Origin: Kaistia defluvii
Lineage (GTDB): Bacteria > Pseudomonadota > Alphaproteobacteria > Rhizobiales > Kaistiaceae
Direction of reading: 5' to 3'
NCBI RefSeq assembly: GCF_026343955.1
Contig: NZ_JAPKNI010000005.1
Span: forward strand, 310,001 to 374,000
DNA length: 64,000 bases
In this document: positions 6,841 to 17,083 of the stretch, one piece after another
How the letters are laid out: each line of letters opens with the position of its first letter
How positions within the stretch are numbered: position 1 is the first letter of the stretch
Translations under genes and position numbers: made by a program
Notes under the pieces: model-generated
Databases searched by the model: none
The model's input: the letters and a program-made list of their open reading frames with translations, nothing else
What the model was told of the DNA's origin: nothing

Positions 6841-8382
6841 GTGGATTCACCCTTGATTGTTCAAAGGCTTCCGGCCGCCGGCCTGACCGCCGCTCCGCGC
6901 TCGAGGCCCGCTGGGCAGGGCCGGGGGCCCCGCCTTCGCCCGTCCCTGCCCCGATTGGCGCTGTTGCTCGCGCTGACGACGGCGCTGGGAGGCTGTGTCG
7001 TCGTCGGACCGGACTACCAGAAGCCCAGCCTTTCGCTGCCGACGAAATGGGGAAGTGGCGCCGCCTCCAAGCCGTCCAAGCCGCCGGAACTGTCGCAATG
7101 GTGGCGGCGTCTGGGCGATCCCATGCTCGACGAACTGGTCGACGAGGCTGTCGCCGGCAATCTCGACGTCGCCAGCGCCAAGGCGAACATCCGCGAAGCG
7201 CGCGCCAGCTACCGACAGACGGTCGGCGCCCTGTTTCCTTCCGCCAATGGCTCGGCCGGCGCCGATCGCGGCAAGAGCGGCGGCTATATCTCGAGCCAGG
7301 TCCAGGCAGGTCTCGACGCGAGCTGGGAGCTGGACCTGTTCGGCGGCAACAAGCGCGCGGTCGAGGCGGCGCGCTACGGCATGGAAGCGGCGGAGGAAGA
7401 GCTGCGTGCCACGCTGCTGACGCTGATCGGCGATGTCGCCACCAATTATGTCTCGGCGCGCGGCTACCAGGCGCGGATCGCGCTCGCCAAGCGCACGGCG
7501 GCCTCGCAGCGGGAGACGGCGGCGATCACCCGCAACAAGTTCGAGGCCGGCGGCGCCACGGCCGCCGATGTCGCGACCGCCGAGGGGCAGGCCAGCAGCA
7601 CCGAGGCCGGCATTCCGTCGCTCGAAGCCGCCTATGCCGAAACCGTGCATCGGCTCTCCGTCCTCACCGGTCGCGCGCCGAGCGCGCTCGTCGACCGCAT
7701 GAAGACGCCGAAGCCGGTTCCCGCCCCTCGCCTGCCGATCCCGACCGGCATCCCGGCCGATGTGCTGACGGCCCGACCGGACGTCCGCCTCGCCGAGGCG
7801 CAATATGCCAGCGCCACCGCGAAGATCGGTCAGGCGGAAGCGGCGCGCTATCCCAGCGCCAGCTTGACCGGCAACATCGCCACCCGCGGCGCCAAGCTTG
7901 GCGATCTCGGCAAGGGCTCGTCGATCAGTTGGTCCTTCGGCCCCAGCCTGACCGTGCCGATCTTCAACGCCGGACAGTTGAAGGCCGCCGTCGAGGGGAC
8001 CCAGGCGCAGCGCGACCAGAGCTTCATCGCCTATCAGGCGGCCGTGCTTTCGGCGCTGGAGGACGTGGAGAACGCGATTGTCGCCCTGGCGCAGGAGCGC
8101 ATCCGTTCCGGCAAGCTCGCCTCTGCGGCGCGCTCCTATGGCGAGGCCAACAGCCTCGCCCGCTCGCTGTTCCAGGCCGGTTCCTCGAGCTTCCTCGACG
8201 TGCTGACTGCCGAGCGCTCGCTCTATTCGGCGTCGGACGCGCGGATCGAGAGCCAGGTCGCCATCGCCACGGACTATATCGCTCTCAACAAGGCACTTGG
8301 CGGCGGCTGGGACGGCGCAATCGACAGTTCGCGGCCGGTGATCGTCGACAAGCGGACGGGGCCCCACCTTGCCCGGCCCTGA
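6841..8382 (+). CDS. NodT-type outer-membrane efflux lipoprotein
   Basis: A TolC-like outer-membrane factor (about 513 residues) with two outer-membrane efflux repeats. A hydrophobic stretch ending in the lipobox LGGC lies about 50 residues from the start chosen. After the Cys comes VVVGPDYQKPSL, typical of the NodT/CusC group. The start is uncertain: the GTG at 6841 is my choice, and a TTG at 6790 is also open. Neither has a clear ribosome-binding site. The macA and macB genes follow on the same strand, so this probably supplies the outer-membrane exit for that pump. Confidence 0.9.
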   Translation: MDSPLIVQRLPAAGLTAAPRSRPAGQGRGPRLRPSLPRLALLLALTTALGGCVVVGPDYQKPSLSLPTKWGSGAASKPSKPPELSQWWRRLGDPMLDELVDEAVAGNLDVASAKANIREARASYRQTVGALFPSANGSAGADRGKSGGYISSQVQAGLDASWELDLFGGNKRAVEAARYGMEAAEEELRATLLTLIGDVATNYVSARGYQARIALAKRTAASQRETAAITRNKFEAGGATAADVATAEGQASSTEAGIPSLEAAYAETVHRLSVLTGRAPSALVDRMKTPKPVPAPRLPIPTGIPADVLTARPDVRLAEAQYASATAKIGQAEAARYPSASLTGNIATRGAKLGDLGKGSSISWSFGPSLTVPIFNAGQLKAAVEGTQAQRDQSFIAYQAAVLSALEDVENAIVALAQERIRSGKLASAARSYGEANSLARSLFQAGSSSFLDVLTAERSLYSASDARIESQVAIATDYIALNKALGGGWDGAIDSSRPVIVDKRTGPHLARP

Positions 8383-8493
8383 TCGACGCCAGCCCGCCTC
8401 CCTTCCCGTCCAAGCCACCCGACCGACGTCGTGCGCCGATCGATCGCGCACCCGGCTCCGGGGGCTCCCTCAGCCCGTTCGAAAGCCGCCCGC

Positions 8494-9717
8494 ATGAGCC
8501 CGAAATCCCCGCGCCGCAAGTCCCGCATTCCCCTCCTGGTCATGGCGCTGATCGGGATCGCGGGGGTCGGCTATCTGTTCCGTTCGAGCTTCACGGGTCC
8601 CGAGGCGCCGTCGATGATGACCGCGCTCGTCACCACCGGCGCCGTCGAGGAGACTGTTCTGGCGACCGGCACGCTGAAACCGTCGAAGCTGGTCGCCGTG
8701 GGCGCGCAGGTTTCCGGCCGGGTCACGTCGCTCAAGGTCGCCTTGGGCCAACAGGTCAGGAAGGGCGACCTGATCGCCGAGATCGACTCGGTGACGCAGG
8801 AAAACGCGCTCCGCACCGCCAAAGCCGCGCTTGCCAACATCCGCGCCCAGCGCGTCGAGAAGGAAGCCTCGCTGCTGCTGGCCGAACAGACGCTGGCGCG
8901 GCAGAAAACCATGCTGGCGCAGAAAGCCGTTTCGCAGGCCGATTTCGAGACCGCCGAGGCCAACGTTAAGACGACGCGGGCCCAGATCGAGGCGCTCGAC
9001 GCCAGCATCATCGAGGCGGAAGTCGCGGTTTCGACCGCCGAGGCCAATCTCGGCTACACGCAGATCACCGCGCCGATCGACGGCACCGTGCTTTCCGTCG
9101 TCACGCAGGAAGGCCAGACCGTCAACGCCGCGCAGTCGGCGCCGACCATCGTCATCATGGGCCAGCTCGACGTGATGACGGTGCGAGCCGAGATCTCCGA
9201 GGCGGACATCGTCCGCGTGAAGGCGGGCCAGCCGATCTATTTCACCATCCTGAGCGATCCCGAGCGTCGCTACGAGGCGACCCTGGCCTCGATCGAGCCG
9301 GCGCCGGAATCGATCCGCAACGACAGCAGCTTCAGCACGTCGGCCACCACGAGTTCCTCCTCGGCGACGTCGTCGGCAATCTATTACAACGGCATCTTCA
9401 ACGTCCCGAACGAGGATGGCCGGCTCCGCACCTACATGACGGCGGAGGTGCACATCGTGCTCGGCCGCGCCGACGACGCCCTGATCGTGCCGGCCGTCGC
9501 GCTTGGGCCCCGCAACGCCGATGGCAGCTACACGGTGCGGGTGGTCGAGGGCGACAAGATCTCCCCTCGCAAGGTCGAAATCGGCCTGAACGACAAGGTG
9601 ATCGCCGAGGTCCGCTCCGGCCTGCAGAAGGGCGACAAGGTCGTGACGGGCGAAGGCTCGGCCACGGCGCGCGCCGCCGGCGGACGCCGGCTGGGCGGCT
9701 CGCCCATGGGGTTCTGA
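8494..9717 (+). CDS. macA: MacA-like periplasmic adaptor of a [16 protein letters not shown] pump
   Basis: A 407-residue membrane-fusion protein with one N-terminal membrane anchor (about 14-30). A biotinyl-lipoyl half-motif ([20 protein letters not shown]), a long coiled-coil hairpin (about 100-190), the second lipoyl half ([12 protein letters not shown]) and a beta-barrel domain follow. It links the inner-membrane MacB with the outer-membrane factor. An unusual serine/threonine-rich run lies at about residues 277-297. The ATG at 8494 gives a normal N-terminus; a GTG at 8431 would add 21 residues. macB starts 5 bp after the stop. Confidence 0.92.
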   Translation: MSPKSPRRKSRIPLLVMALIGIAGVGYLFRSSFTGPEAPSMMTALVTTGAVEETVLATGTLKPSKLVAVGAQVSGRVTSLKVALGQQVRKGDLIAEIDSVTQENALRTAKAALANIRAQRVEKEASLLLAEQTLARQKTMLAQKAVSQADFETAEANVKTTRAQIEALDASIIEAEVAVSTAEANLGYTQITAPIDGTVLSVVTQEGQTVNAAQSAPTIVIMGQLDVMTVRAEISEADIVRVKAGQPIYFTILSDPERRYEATLASIEPAPESIRNDSSFSTSATTSSSSATSSAIYYNGIFNVPNEDGRLRTYMTAEVHIVLGRADDALIVPAVALGPRNADGSYTVRVVEGDKISPRKVEIGLNDKVIAEVRSGLQKGDKVVTGEGSATARAAGGRRLGGSPMGF

Positions 9718-9721
9718 GCCG

Positions 9722-11698
9722 ATGCACGCGCCTTCGCTCACGGAGCCGCTGATCACGCTGACCGGTCTCCGGCGGGAGTTCCCCTCCGGCGAGGAGACGA
9801 TCGCCGTGCTGCGCGATGTCGATCTCTCCATCACCGCCGGCGAGATGGTGGCCATCGTCGGCGCCTCGGGCTCCGGCAAGTCGACGCTGATGAACATTCT
9901 CGGCTGCCTCGACCGGCCGACAACCGGCAGCTATCGCATCTCCGGCCGGGAGACCGCCTTGCTGGAGCCGGACGAGCTGGCGGCGCTTCGGCGCGAACAT
10001 TTCGGCTTCATCTTCCAGCGCTATCACCTGCTGGCCGAACTGACCGCGCTCGGCAATGTCGAGATCCCCGCCGTCTATGCCGGCCAATCCCCGCACGACC
10101 GGCAGGTTCGCGCCGCCGCCCTGCTGGGCCGCCTCGGCATGGCCGACCGCACCGACCATCGCCCTGGCCAGCTTTCCGGCGGCCAGCAGCAGCGCGTCTC
10201 GATCGCCCGCGCGCTCATGAACGGCGCCAACGTCATCCTCGCCGACGAGCCGACCGGCGCGCTCGACCGGCATAGCGGCGAGGAAGTTCTGAAGATCCTC
10301 GATGAGCTGCATGCCGAGGGCAAGACGGTCATCATCGTTACGCACGACATGGCGGTCGCCGCCCGCGCAGAGCGTGTCATCGAGATCAGCGACGGCGTCA
10401 TCATCTCGGATACGCGCAAGGGCGAGACACCGCTCGCCGTCGTCGGCGAACCTGGCGCAACGCAGGCGCAGAAGACGGGCCGCCGCTGGACTTCGATCCT
10501 CGACCGCGCCCGCGAGGCGCTGCGCATGGCGCTCTTGTCGATGCGCGCCCACAAGCTGCGCACCTTCCTGACCATGCTCGGCATCATCATCGGTATCGCC
10601 TCGGTGGTGAGCGTGGTGGCGCTCGGCGAAGGCTCGCGCCAGAAGGTGCTCGCCAATATCTCCGGCCTCGGCACCAACACCCTGGAGATCTTCGCGGGCA
10701 AGGATTTCGGCGACATGCGCTCCGGCAAGATCACGACGCTGGTCGTGGCCGATGCCAACGAACTGGCCAAGCAGCCCTATGTCGCTGCGGTGACTCCCAC
10801 GGTCTCCACCGCCAGCTCGGTACGCTTCGGCTCCAAGGAGGCAAGCGCGCTCGTCAACGGCGTCAGCGAGCAGTATTTCGCCGCCAAGGGCACGACACTT
10901 GCGGCCGGCCAGTTCTTCGACGCGGGAAGCGTACGGACGATGGCGCAGGACGTCGTCATCGACGAGAACACCCGCAAGGCGCTGTTTTCCGACTTCGACG
11001 GCAGCCCGGTCGGCCAGGTCATCCTGATCGGCCAGGTGCCGGCGCGCATCGTCGGCGTCGCCAAGCCGCAGCAGGGCGGCTTCGGCTCGAGCCAGAACCT
11101 GTCGCTGTTCCTGCCCTACACCACCGTGCAGGCCCGCTTCCTCGGCAGCCCCTCGCTGCGCAGCATCACGGTCCGCGTCAGCGACGACGTCCCAACCGAC
11201 CTTGCCGAAGCCGCCGTCACGACGTTCCTGACCCAGCGCCACGGCACCAAGGATTTCTTCATCCTCAACACCGATGACATCCGCCAGACCATCACCGCGA
11301 CGACGGCGACTCTGACGCTGCTGGTCGCCTCGATCGCGGTCATTTCGCTGATCGTCGGCGGGATCGGCGTCATGAACATCATGCTGGTCTCGGTATCGGA
11401 ACGCGTCTCGGAGATCGGCGTGCGCATGGCCGTCGGCGCGCGGCAGGGAGACATCCTGCAGCAGTTCCTGATCGAGGCGATCCTCGTCTGCCTGATCGGC
11501 GGCCTGATCGGCATCGGCACGGCGCTCGGCTTCGGCGCCATTTTCAGCGCCTTCAGCTCCAATTTCAGCCTGATCTATTCGACCACCTCGATCGTCGTCG
11601 CCTTCTTCTGCTCCAGCCTGATCGGCGTGGTCTTCGGCTATCTGCCGGCGCGCAACGCTTCCCGGCTCGATCCGGTCGTGGCGCTCGCCAAGGGATAG
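9722..11698 (+). CDS. macB: MacB-like ABC efflux ATPase/permease
   Basis: A 658-residue fused protein. The N-terminal ATPase domain has Walker [10 protein letters not shown] at about 47-55, the signature LSGGQQQR and Walker [12 protein letters not shown]. After a linker, the first membrane helix begins near residue 270 ([19 protein letters not shown]), followed by a periplasmic domain and three C-terminal FtsX-type helices including [20 protein letters not shown]. In the family it exports macrolides, peptides or lipid-like compounds by mechanotransmission with MacA and a TolC-type channel. Both partners are encoded upstream, making a complete pump. Confidence 0.95.
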   Translation: MHAPSLTEPLITLTGLRREFPSGEETIAVLRDVDLSITAGEMVAIVGASGSGKSTLMNILGCLDRPTTGSYRISGRETALLEPDELAALRREHFGFIFQRYHLLAELTALGNVEIPAVYAGQSPHDRQVRAAALLGRLGMADRTDHRPGQLSGGQQQRVSIARALMNGANVILADEPTGALDRHSGEEVLKILDELHAEGKTVIIVTHDMAVAARAERVIEISDGVIISDTRKGETPLAVVGEPGATQAQKTGRRWTSILDRAREALRMALLSMRAHKLRTFLTMLGIIIGIASVVSVVALGEGSRQKVLANISGLGTNTLEIFAGKDFGDMRSGKITTLVVADANELAKQPYVAAVTPTVSTASSVRFGSKEASALVNGVSEQYFAAKGTTLAAGQFFDAGSVRTMAQDVVIDENTRKALFSDFDGSPVGQVILIGQVPARIVGVAKPQQGGFGSSQNLSLFLPYTTVQARFLGSPSLRSITVRVSDDVPTDLAEAAVTTFLTQRHGTKDFFILNTDDIRQTITATTATLTLLVASIAVISLIVGGIGVMNIMLVSVSERVSEIGVRMAVGARQGDILQQFLIEAILVCLIGGLIGIGTALGFGAIFSAFSSNFSLIYSTTSIVVAFFCSSLIGVVFGYLPARNASRLDPVVALAKG

Positions 11699-11757
11699 CG
11701 CGCGCAACGGCGCCTTCCTGCGCTGGTACGACACTTGCTTCGATCGAACGTGACCGC

Positions 11758-11779
11758 GCCGCCGGCATCACCCGGCGGC
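11758..11779. terminator. Hairpin between macB and the flavoprotein gene
   Basis: GCCGCCGG and CCGGCGGC form an 8-bp stem around a six-base loop in the 109-bp gap after macB. No T-run follows, so it may be a weak or Rho-assisted terminator. Confidence 0.4.
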
Positions 11780-11807
11780 CGGCGCGTGCGATCACGGAGC
11801 AGCAGGC

Positions 11808-13262
11808 ATGACACAGGACACAAGGGAACTCGACGAACTGGCGCGGCGCGCACGCTTCGAGCTCGATTGCGTGAACTATCCGGCGCGCGAATGGGTAACC
11901 CCGCGCTTCGCCGACGGTCAGCCCGTGCAGGACGTGGTCATCGTCGGCGGCGGACAGAACGGCCTCGCCCTGGCATTTCGCCTCCTGAAGGAGCGGGTCA
12001 CCAATATCCGCGTGCTCGATCGCAACCCGGCCGGCCGCTCGGGACCGTGGAAGACCTACGCCCGCATGCACACCCTGCGCACGCCCAAGACGGTCTCCGG
12101 CCCTGAACTCGGCACGGCCGCCCTCTCCGTCCGTGCCTGGTATGAGGCGAAATACGGTAAGGAAGCCTGGGCCAGTCTCGGCAAGATCCCGCGCGGCGAC
12201 TGGCACGATTATCTCGAATGGATGCGGCACACGGTCGGCATCCCGACGACCCACGACGCGGAAGTCGTCGACATCGCGCCCCGCGAGGACGGCTACCTCG
12301 CGGTCGCCACCCGCGTTGGCGGCGTGGTCGAGACGATCCTGGCCCGCAACGTCGTCCTGGCGACGGGCATAGAAGGCGCGGGGCGCTGGGCCGTCCCCGC
12401 CCTCATCGAAAAGGCTCTGCCGCGCGAGCGCTATGCCCATACCGCCGAGGCGATCGACTTCGCGGCTCTCCGGGGCAAACGCGTCGCCGTGCTGGGTGCC
12501 GGCGCCTCGGCTTTCGACAATGCCGCGACCGCGCTGGAGCATGGCGCGGCCTCGGTCGACCTGTTCGCGCGTCGCCGCGTCCTACCCCGGATCAATCCGA
12601 ACCGCTGGATCGAATTTGCCGGTTTCATGCGCCATTTCGGCGATCTGGACGATGCGCATAAATGGTCGTTCATGCGGCACTTCCTCGGCATGAACCAGCC
12701 GCCGCCGCAGGACACCTTCGAGCGCTGCGCCCGCTTCGATCAATTCGACCTGCACCTCGGCAGCCCGTTCGAGAGCGTCGATTTCGACGGCCACGCGATC
12801 CGGCTGAAGACGCCGCGCGGCGCGTTTGAGTGCGACTTCCTGATCGTGGGGACAGGCTTCGTCATCGACCTGGCCAATCGGCCGGAAACCGCCGGCTTCG
12901 CCGACAAGATCGCGCTCTGGTCCGATCGATTCCAGCCCGCGCCCGGCCAGGAAGACAAGACGCTGGCCGGCTACCCCTATCTCTCCGGCAGCTTCCAGTT
13001 CACCGAGAAGGTGCCCGGCAGCGCACCATGGCTGAAGCACATCTACAGCCACACCTTCGGCGCCATGGCGAGCCTGGGCGGCGCGGCCGGCATCTCGCAG
13101 CTGAAGTTTAGCACCGACCGGATCGCGCTCGGCATCACGCGCCAGCTCTTTCTCGACGACGCCGAAACCTACCTGCCCAGCCTGCAGGCCTATGACGCGG
13201 TCGAGCTCGACATTTCGGCCTTCGAGGCCGCCCGCGCCGCGCGCCAGGCAAAGGTCGCCTGA
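11808..13262 (+). CDS. FAD/NAD(P)-dependent oxidoreductase (flavin monooxygenase-like)
   Basis: A 484-residue flavoprotein with two dinucleotide-binding motifs. The first, VVIVGGGQNGLALAFRLL (about 43-60), probably binds FAD; the second, VAVLGAGASAFDNAATALE (from about 227), probably binds NADPH. This matches the layout of class-B-type flavin monooxygenases and lysine/ornithine hydroxylase-like proteins. The exact substrate is unknown. It stands alone between the mac operon and the convergent ABC-F gene. The ATG at 11808 follows a purine-rich GGAGCAGCAGGC leader. Confidence 0.8.
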   Translation: MTQDTRELDELARRARFELDCVNYPAREWVTPRFADGQPVQDVVIVGGGQNGLALAFRLLKERVTNIRVLDRNPAGRSGPWKTYARMHTLRTPKTVSGPELGTAALSVRAWYEAKYGKEAWASLGKIPRGDWHDYLEWMRHTVGIPTTHDAEVVDIAPREDGYLAVATRVGGVVETILARNVVLATGIEGAGRWAVPALIEKALPRERYAHTAEAIDFAALRGKRVAVLGAGASAFDNAATALEHGAASVDLFARRRVLPRINPNRWIEFAGFMRHFGDLDDAHKWSFMRHFLGMNQPPPQDTFERCARFDQFDLHLGSPFESVDFDGHAIRLKTPRGAFECDFLIVGTGFVIDLANRPETAGFADKIALWSDRFQPAPGQEDKTLAGYPYLSGSFQFTEKVPGSAPWLKHIYSHTFGAMASLGGAAGISQLKFSTDRIALGITRQLFLDDAETYLPSLQAYDAVELDISAFEAARAARQAKVA

Positions 13263-13282
13263 GCGCTGCCGACCCGGAAGGG

Positions 13283-14911
13283 CTAGCCGCCGGGATGCAG
13301 TCCCGGCGCCTCGCTGCCGGTGCTGGCGACATATTCGCTATAGCCGCCGCCATACTGGTGGACGCCATCCGGCGTCAGTTCGAGCACGCGATTGGACAAC
13401 GCGGCCAGAAAATGGCGATCATGCGAGACGAAGATCATCGTGCCCTCGAATTCCGAGAGCGCCGCGATCAGCATTTCCTTGGTCGCCATGTCGAGATGGT
13501 TGGTCGGCTCGTCGAGCACGAGGAAGTTCGGCGGATCGAAGAGCATCTTGGCCATCACCAGACGCGCCTTCTCGCCGCCCGAAAGCACGCGGCAACGCTT
13601 GTCGATATCGTCGCCGGAGAAGCCGAAGCAGCCCGCAAGCGCCCTGAGCGAGCCCTGCCCCGCCTGCGGGAACGAGCCTTCGAGCGACTCGAACACCGTC
13701 TCGTCGCCATCCAGCAGTTCCATCGAGTGCTGGGCGAAATAGCCCATCTTGACGCTGCCGCCGATCGTCACCGTTCCCTGGTCCGGATCGGACGTGCCGG
13801 TGACGAGCTTCAGCAGCGTCGACTTGCCCGCGCCATTGACGCCCAGGATGCACCAACGCTCCTTGCGCTGGACCTGGAAATCGAGGCCGGCATAGATCGA
13901 CTGGCTGCCATAGCCCTTGTGCACGTTCTTCAGGCTGACGACGTCGTCGCCCGAGCGCGGCGCGGGGCGGAACTCGAACTGCACCGACTGGCGGCGGCGC
14001 GGCGGCTCGATCCGGTCGATCTTTTCGAGCTTCTTCACCCGGCTCTGCACCTGCGCGGCGTGCGACGCGCGCGCCTTGAAGCGCTCGATGAACTTGATCT
14101 CCTTCTGGAGCATCGCCTGCTGGCGCTCGAACTGCGCCTGACGCTGCTTTTCGCCCAGGGCGCGCTGCTGCTCGTAGAAATCATAGTTGCCGGAATAGGT
14201 GGTGAGCGAACCGCCGTCGATCTCGACCACCTTGTTGACGATGCGATTCATGAACTCGCGGTCATGCGAGGTCATCAGCAGCACGCCGTCATAGTCCCTC
14301 AGGAATTCCTCCAGCCAGATCAGGCTTTCGAGATCCAGATGGTTGCTCGGCTCGTCGAGGAACATGCCGTCCGGGCGCATCAGCAGGATGCGGGCAAGCG
14401 CCACGCGCATCTTCCAGCCGCCGGAAAGGGCCCCGACATCGCCATCCATCCGCTCCTCGCTGAAGCGCAGGCCCGCCAGCACCTCGCGCGCCCGTCCCTC
14501 CAGCGCATAGCCGTCCAATTCCTCGAAACGGCCCTGCACGTCGCCATAGCGGGCAACGATGGCATCCATCTCGTCCATCCGATCGGGGTCGGCCATGGCG
14601 GCTTCGAGCTCGGCCATCTCGGCCGCCAGTTCGCTGACCGGTCCGGCGCCGTCCATCACTGCCGATACCGCGCTGCGGCCTGACATCTCGCCGACATCCT
14701 GGCTGAAATAGCCGATGGTCACGCCGGGATCGATCGAGACCTGCCCGTCATCGGGCTTTTCCTCGCCGGTCATCATCCGGAACAAGGTGGTTTTGCCCGC
14801 GCCGTTGGGGCCGACCAGACCGACCTTCTCGCCCTTCAAAAGGCTCATCGAGGCGTCGATGAACAGGATCTGGTGGCCGTTCTGCTTGCTGATGTTATCG
14901 AGACGAATCAT
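13283..14911 (-). CDS. ABC-F family ATPase
   Basis: A 542-residue soluble protein with two ATPase domains and no membrane segments. The first has GPNGAGKTT, an ALSGGWKMR signature and FLDEPSNHLD; the second has GVNGAGKST, VLSGGEKAR and VLDEPTNHLD. A charged linker (about 230-300) separates them. ABC-F proteins act on the ribosome, tuning elongation or protecting it from drugs. The sequence does not decide between a housekeeping (EttA/Uup/YbiT-like) and a resistance role. The ATG at 14911 (MIRLDNISKQ) is chosen because it begins the first domain; upstream codons are not conserved-looking. Confidence 0.92.
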   Translation of the reverse strand: MIRLDNISKQNGHQILFIDASMSLLKGEKVGLVGPNGAGKTTLFRMMTGEEKPDDGQVSIDPGVTIGYFSQDVGEMSGRSAVSAVMDGAGPVSELAAEMAELEAAMADPDRMDEMDAIVARYGDVQGRFEELDGYALEGRAREVLAGLRFSEERMDGDVGALSGGWKMRVALARILLMRPDGMFLDEPSNHLDLESLIWLEEFLRDYDGVLLMTSHDREFMNRIVNKVVEIDGGSLTTYSGNYDFYEQQRALGEKQRQAQFERQQAMLQKEIKFIERFKARASHAAQVQSRVKKLEKIDRIEPPRRRQSVQFEFRPAPRSGDDVVSLKNVHKGYGSQSIYAGLDFQVQRKERWCILGVNGAGKSTLLKLVTGTSDPDQGTVTIGGSVKMGYFAQHSMELLDGDETVFESLEGSFPQAGQGSLRALAGCFGFSGDDIDKRCRVLSGGEKARLVMAKMLFDPPNFLVLDEPTNHLDMATKEMLIAALSEFEGTMIFVSHDRHFLAALSNRVLELTPDGVHQYGGGYSEYVASTGSEAPGLHPGG

Positions 14912-15009
14912 GGGCCCGTGGCGATCTGGGAGAGTTGGAAGCGGCCTTATATCCATTTGCGGGGAGCGGCCAAACCCTTGCGGCGCCAGCGCAGCCGAGC
15001 AGGACAAGG

Positions 15010-15035
15010 GCCGGCGTCCCTTTTGCGACGCCGGC
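15010..15035 (-). terminator. Hairpin downstream of the MFS gene
   Basis: GCCGGCGTC and GACGCCGGC form a perfect 9-bp stem with an eight-base loop just after the MFS stop. It probably separates the MFS transcript from the ABC-F gene on the same strand. Confidence 0.55.
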
Positions 15036-15044
15036 ACTCCTGAT

Positions 15045-16526
15045 TCAGACGATCGGGTCAGCTCTCCTGGGCATCCGGCGCAGCGCACGAACCGCCACGA
15101 CGATGCAGAGCACGGGCGCGAGCGCGAAGATCACACCGAGCCAGAGCGCCGCATTCGACGCGCCAGCCATGGCGCCGGGCTCCGCGATACCGGCGAAGTT
15201 GGCGACCATGCCGGCGCAGGCCGTACCGAATGCGATGGAGAACAGCTGTACCGTCGTCACGCCGCCGGCCGCGAGGCCCTGCTCGCTGTCGGGAACAGAG
15301 CCATAAACCCGTGTCACAAGACTGGGCCAGGCAAGCCCGATGCCGAAGCCGATCAGCAACAGGCTGAGGCAGATCGGCATGAGATGGGCAGGGTCGCCGC
15401 CGCTTCGGACGGGCATGAACCAGGCGAACAGCGCCAGGCCCGTCGCGACCAGAACCGGCCCGGTGACGACCAGCCGGTCGCCATGGCTCTCCTGCCAGCG
15501 CGAACTCAGCAGAGATGCCGCCGTCCAGCCGAGCGCCATCAGGGCGGCGAGATAGCCGGCCCAGATCGGTGACTGGCCATGCAGCTCGCGCAGCAGATAG
15601 GGCACGAAGACTTCCGGTTGCATACCCAGCATCAGCAGAGCGATGGTGAGGTAGAGGGCGCCGGGCGCGGTTGCGATATCGAACGCGCCACGAGGCAGCA
15701 GCCGGACGCCGCCCCGCCCCTCCGCGACCGCGATCAGTGCGATCATGGCGAGCCCGGCGCCGAGGCCGGCCAGGTTCCAAACCAGCGCCGGCGAGAGACT
15801 GCCGGCCGACACCGCCAGCACGGCGCCCGTCAGCAGAACAAGCTGCGGCAGCGGCACCGGCGAGCGGTCGCCGCGATCCCGGCTTGTCGCCGGAAGCGTT
15901 ACATAGGCGACGGCAGCAAAGGCCGCCGTAACCGGAATCAGCGACCAGAACGCAGCCCGCCAGGCGCCATATTCGGCAAAGATGCCCCCTACGGCCGGAC
16001 CAATCAGCGTGGCGATGCCGAACATCGCCGAGATCAGGCCAATGGCGCGGCCCCAGAGCCGCTCCGGCAGGACAAGACGCGTCAATCCATAGGCCAGCGC
16101 ATAAAGAAAGCCGCCGCCCAGCCCCTGCACGCTCCGCCCGATCAGCATGACCGGCATGGCGGGAGACAGCGAGCAGATCAGCGTACCGCCGGCGAAGAGC
16201 ATCGATGCGACGAGATAGGCGGCGCGCGGACCGGCGCTTCCCAGCAACCTGGCGGTCAACGCCGCACCCAGGATCGAAGCGACGACAAACAGCGTCGTCG
16301 CCCAGGCATAGAAATCGAGGCCGCCAATATCGAGGATCACCGAGGGCATCACGGTCGTCGCGATGTACATGTTCACCGCATGCAGCGTGACGCCGCCCGA
16401 AAGCGCGATCGCATAGACGGCGTTCTTGCCGGTCAGCAATTCGCCCCAGCCCGCGGGGGAAGTCGGCGGCGCACTCGCCACCAGCCCGCCAGCGGTCCGC
16501 GCTGGCACATCGAGATCAAAATTCAT
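15045..16526 (-). CDS. MFS transporter under a SoxR-type promoter
   Basis: A 493-residue membrane protein with at least 12 hydrophobic segments. The cytosolic loop LTARLLGSAGPRAAYL resembles motif A, and a later PSVILDI/GLGGGFLYALAYG region is typical of drug:H+ antiporters. The start ATG at 16526 has a GGAG ribosome-binding sequence. Its promoter has TTGACC and TATAAG separated by 19 bp, with a sox box in the spacer, immediately after soxR. In many bacteria SoxR controls export of redox-cycling compounds, so this is the probable SoxR target exporter. Confidence 0.9.
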   Translation of the reverse strand: MNFDLDVPARTAGGLVASAPPTSPAGWGELLTGKNAVYAIALSGGVTLHAVNMYIATTVMPSVILDIGGLDFYAWATTLFVVASILGAALTARLLGSAGPRAAYLVASMLFAGGTLICSLSPAMPVMLIGRSVQGLGGGFLYALAYGLTRLVLPERLWGRAIGLISAMFGIATLIGPAVGGIFAEYGAWRAAFWSLIPVTAAFAAVAYVTLPATSRDRGDRSPVPLPQLVLLTGAVLAVSAGSLSPALVWNLAGLGAGLAMIALIAVAEGRGGVRLLPRGAFDIATAPGALYLTIALLMLGMQPEVFVPYLLRELHGQSPIWAGYLAALMALGWTAASLLSSRWQESHGDRLVVTGPVLVATGLALFAWFMPVRSGGDPAHLMPICLSLLLIGFGIGLAWPSLVTRVYGSVPDSEQGLAAGGVTTVQLFSIAFGTACAGMVANFAGIAEPGAMAGASNAALWLGVIFALAPVLCIVVAVRALRRMPRRADPIV

Positions 16527-16569
16527 GTCGGCACTCCATTGGGCGACGAGTCGTCGCCAGCCGACACGG

Positions 16570-16600
16570 CTTATAGAACCTCAACCATTCTTGAGGTCAA
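16570..16600 (-). promoter_or_regulatory. SoxR-type promoter of the MFS gene with 19-bp spacer and sox box
   Basis: On the minus strand TTGACC (16600-16595) and TATAAG (16575-16570) are 19 bp apart, the overlong spacing used by MerR-family activators. Inside lies the inverted repeat ACCTCAA-N6-TTGAGGT (16578-16597), nearly the E. coli soxS operator half-sites CCTCAA/TTGAGG. The site overlaps the last codons of soxR. Confidence 0.85.
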
Positions 16601-17081
16601 GGGCCGGTTCCGCATCGCTTGTCGGCTCGGTAGGCAACAGGCGGCGCGGGCCGGAACCACGCTGACCCAGTTCATCATCGGGATTGCGCAGCGGGCAATC
16701 TTCCAGCGACAGGCAACCGCAACCGATGCAGCTGGTGAGCTGGTCGCGAAGCTGGATCAGGCCGGTGATCCGCGCCTCCAGCATGTCCTTCCAAGTCTCG
16801 GTGAAATGACGCCAGTCGCGCGCATTGGGCGTGTGGTCGTGCGGCAGGTCTCGCAATGCCTCGCGAATGGTTGCCAGCGGGATGCCGGTGCGCTGGGCGA
16901 TACGGATGATGGCGATCCGGCGCAGCACGGAGCGATGATAGCGGCGCTGGTTGCCCTGAGTCCGCTCCCCGGCGATCAGCCCCTTGGCCTCGTAGAAATG
17001 CACCGTCGAAACAGCGACGCCGCTGCGCTTGGCGACGTCGCCAACGGCCAGCATGACCTTGATATCCTTGCCACTCATCAT
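16581..17081 (-). CDS. soxR: SoxR redox-sensing MerR-family activator
   Basis: A MerR-type regulator with the helix-turn-helix VGDVAKRSGVAVSTVHFYEAKGLI and the complete SoxR iron-sulfur signature CIGCGCLSLEDC, giving four cysteines spaced C-X2-C-X-C-X5-C. In the family, oxidation of the [2Fe-2S] cluster by redox-cycling agents activates promoters with long spacers. The start is unsettled: ATGs at 17090, 17081, 17078 and 17054 are open. A second sox box covers the 17090 ATG, which argues for 17081 or for 17054 (MLAVGDVAKRS, with an upstream AAGG). The MFS gene follows, driven by its own sox box. Confidence 0.95.
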   Translation of the reverse strand: MMSGKDIKVMLAVGDVAKRSGVAVSTVHFYEAKGLIAGERTQGNQRRYHRSVLRRIAIIRIAQRTGIPLATIREALRDLPHDHTPNARDWRHFTETWKDMLEARITGLIQLRDQLTSCIGCGCLSLEDCPLRNPDDELGQRGSGPRRLLPTEPTSDAEPALDLKNG

Positions 17082-17083
17082 GA

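Noticed and set aside
9398-11734. 778-codon antisense frame over macB
   Set aside because: Shadow composition, no signal; MacB on the other strand is unmistakable.
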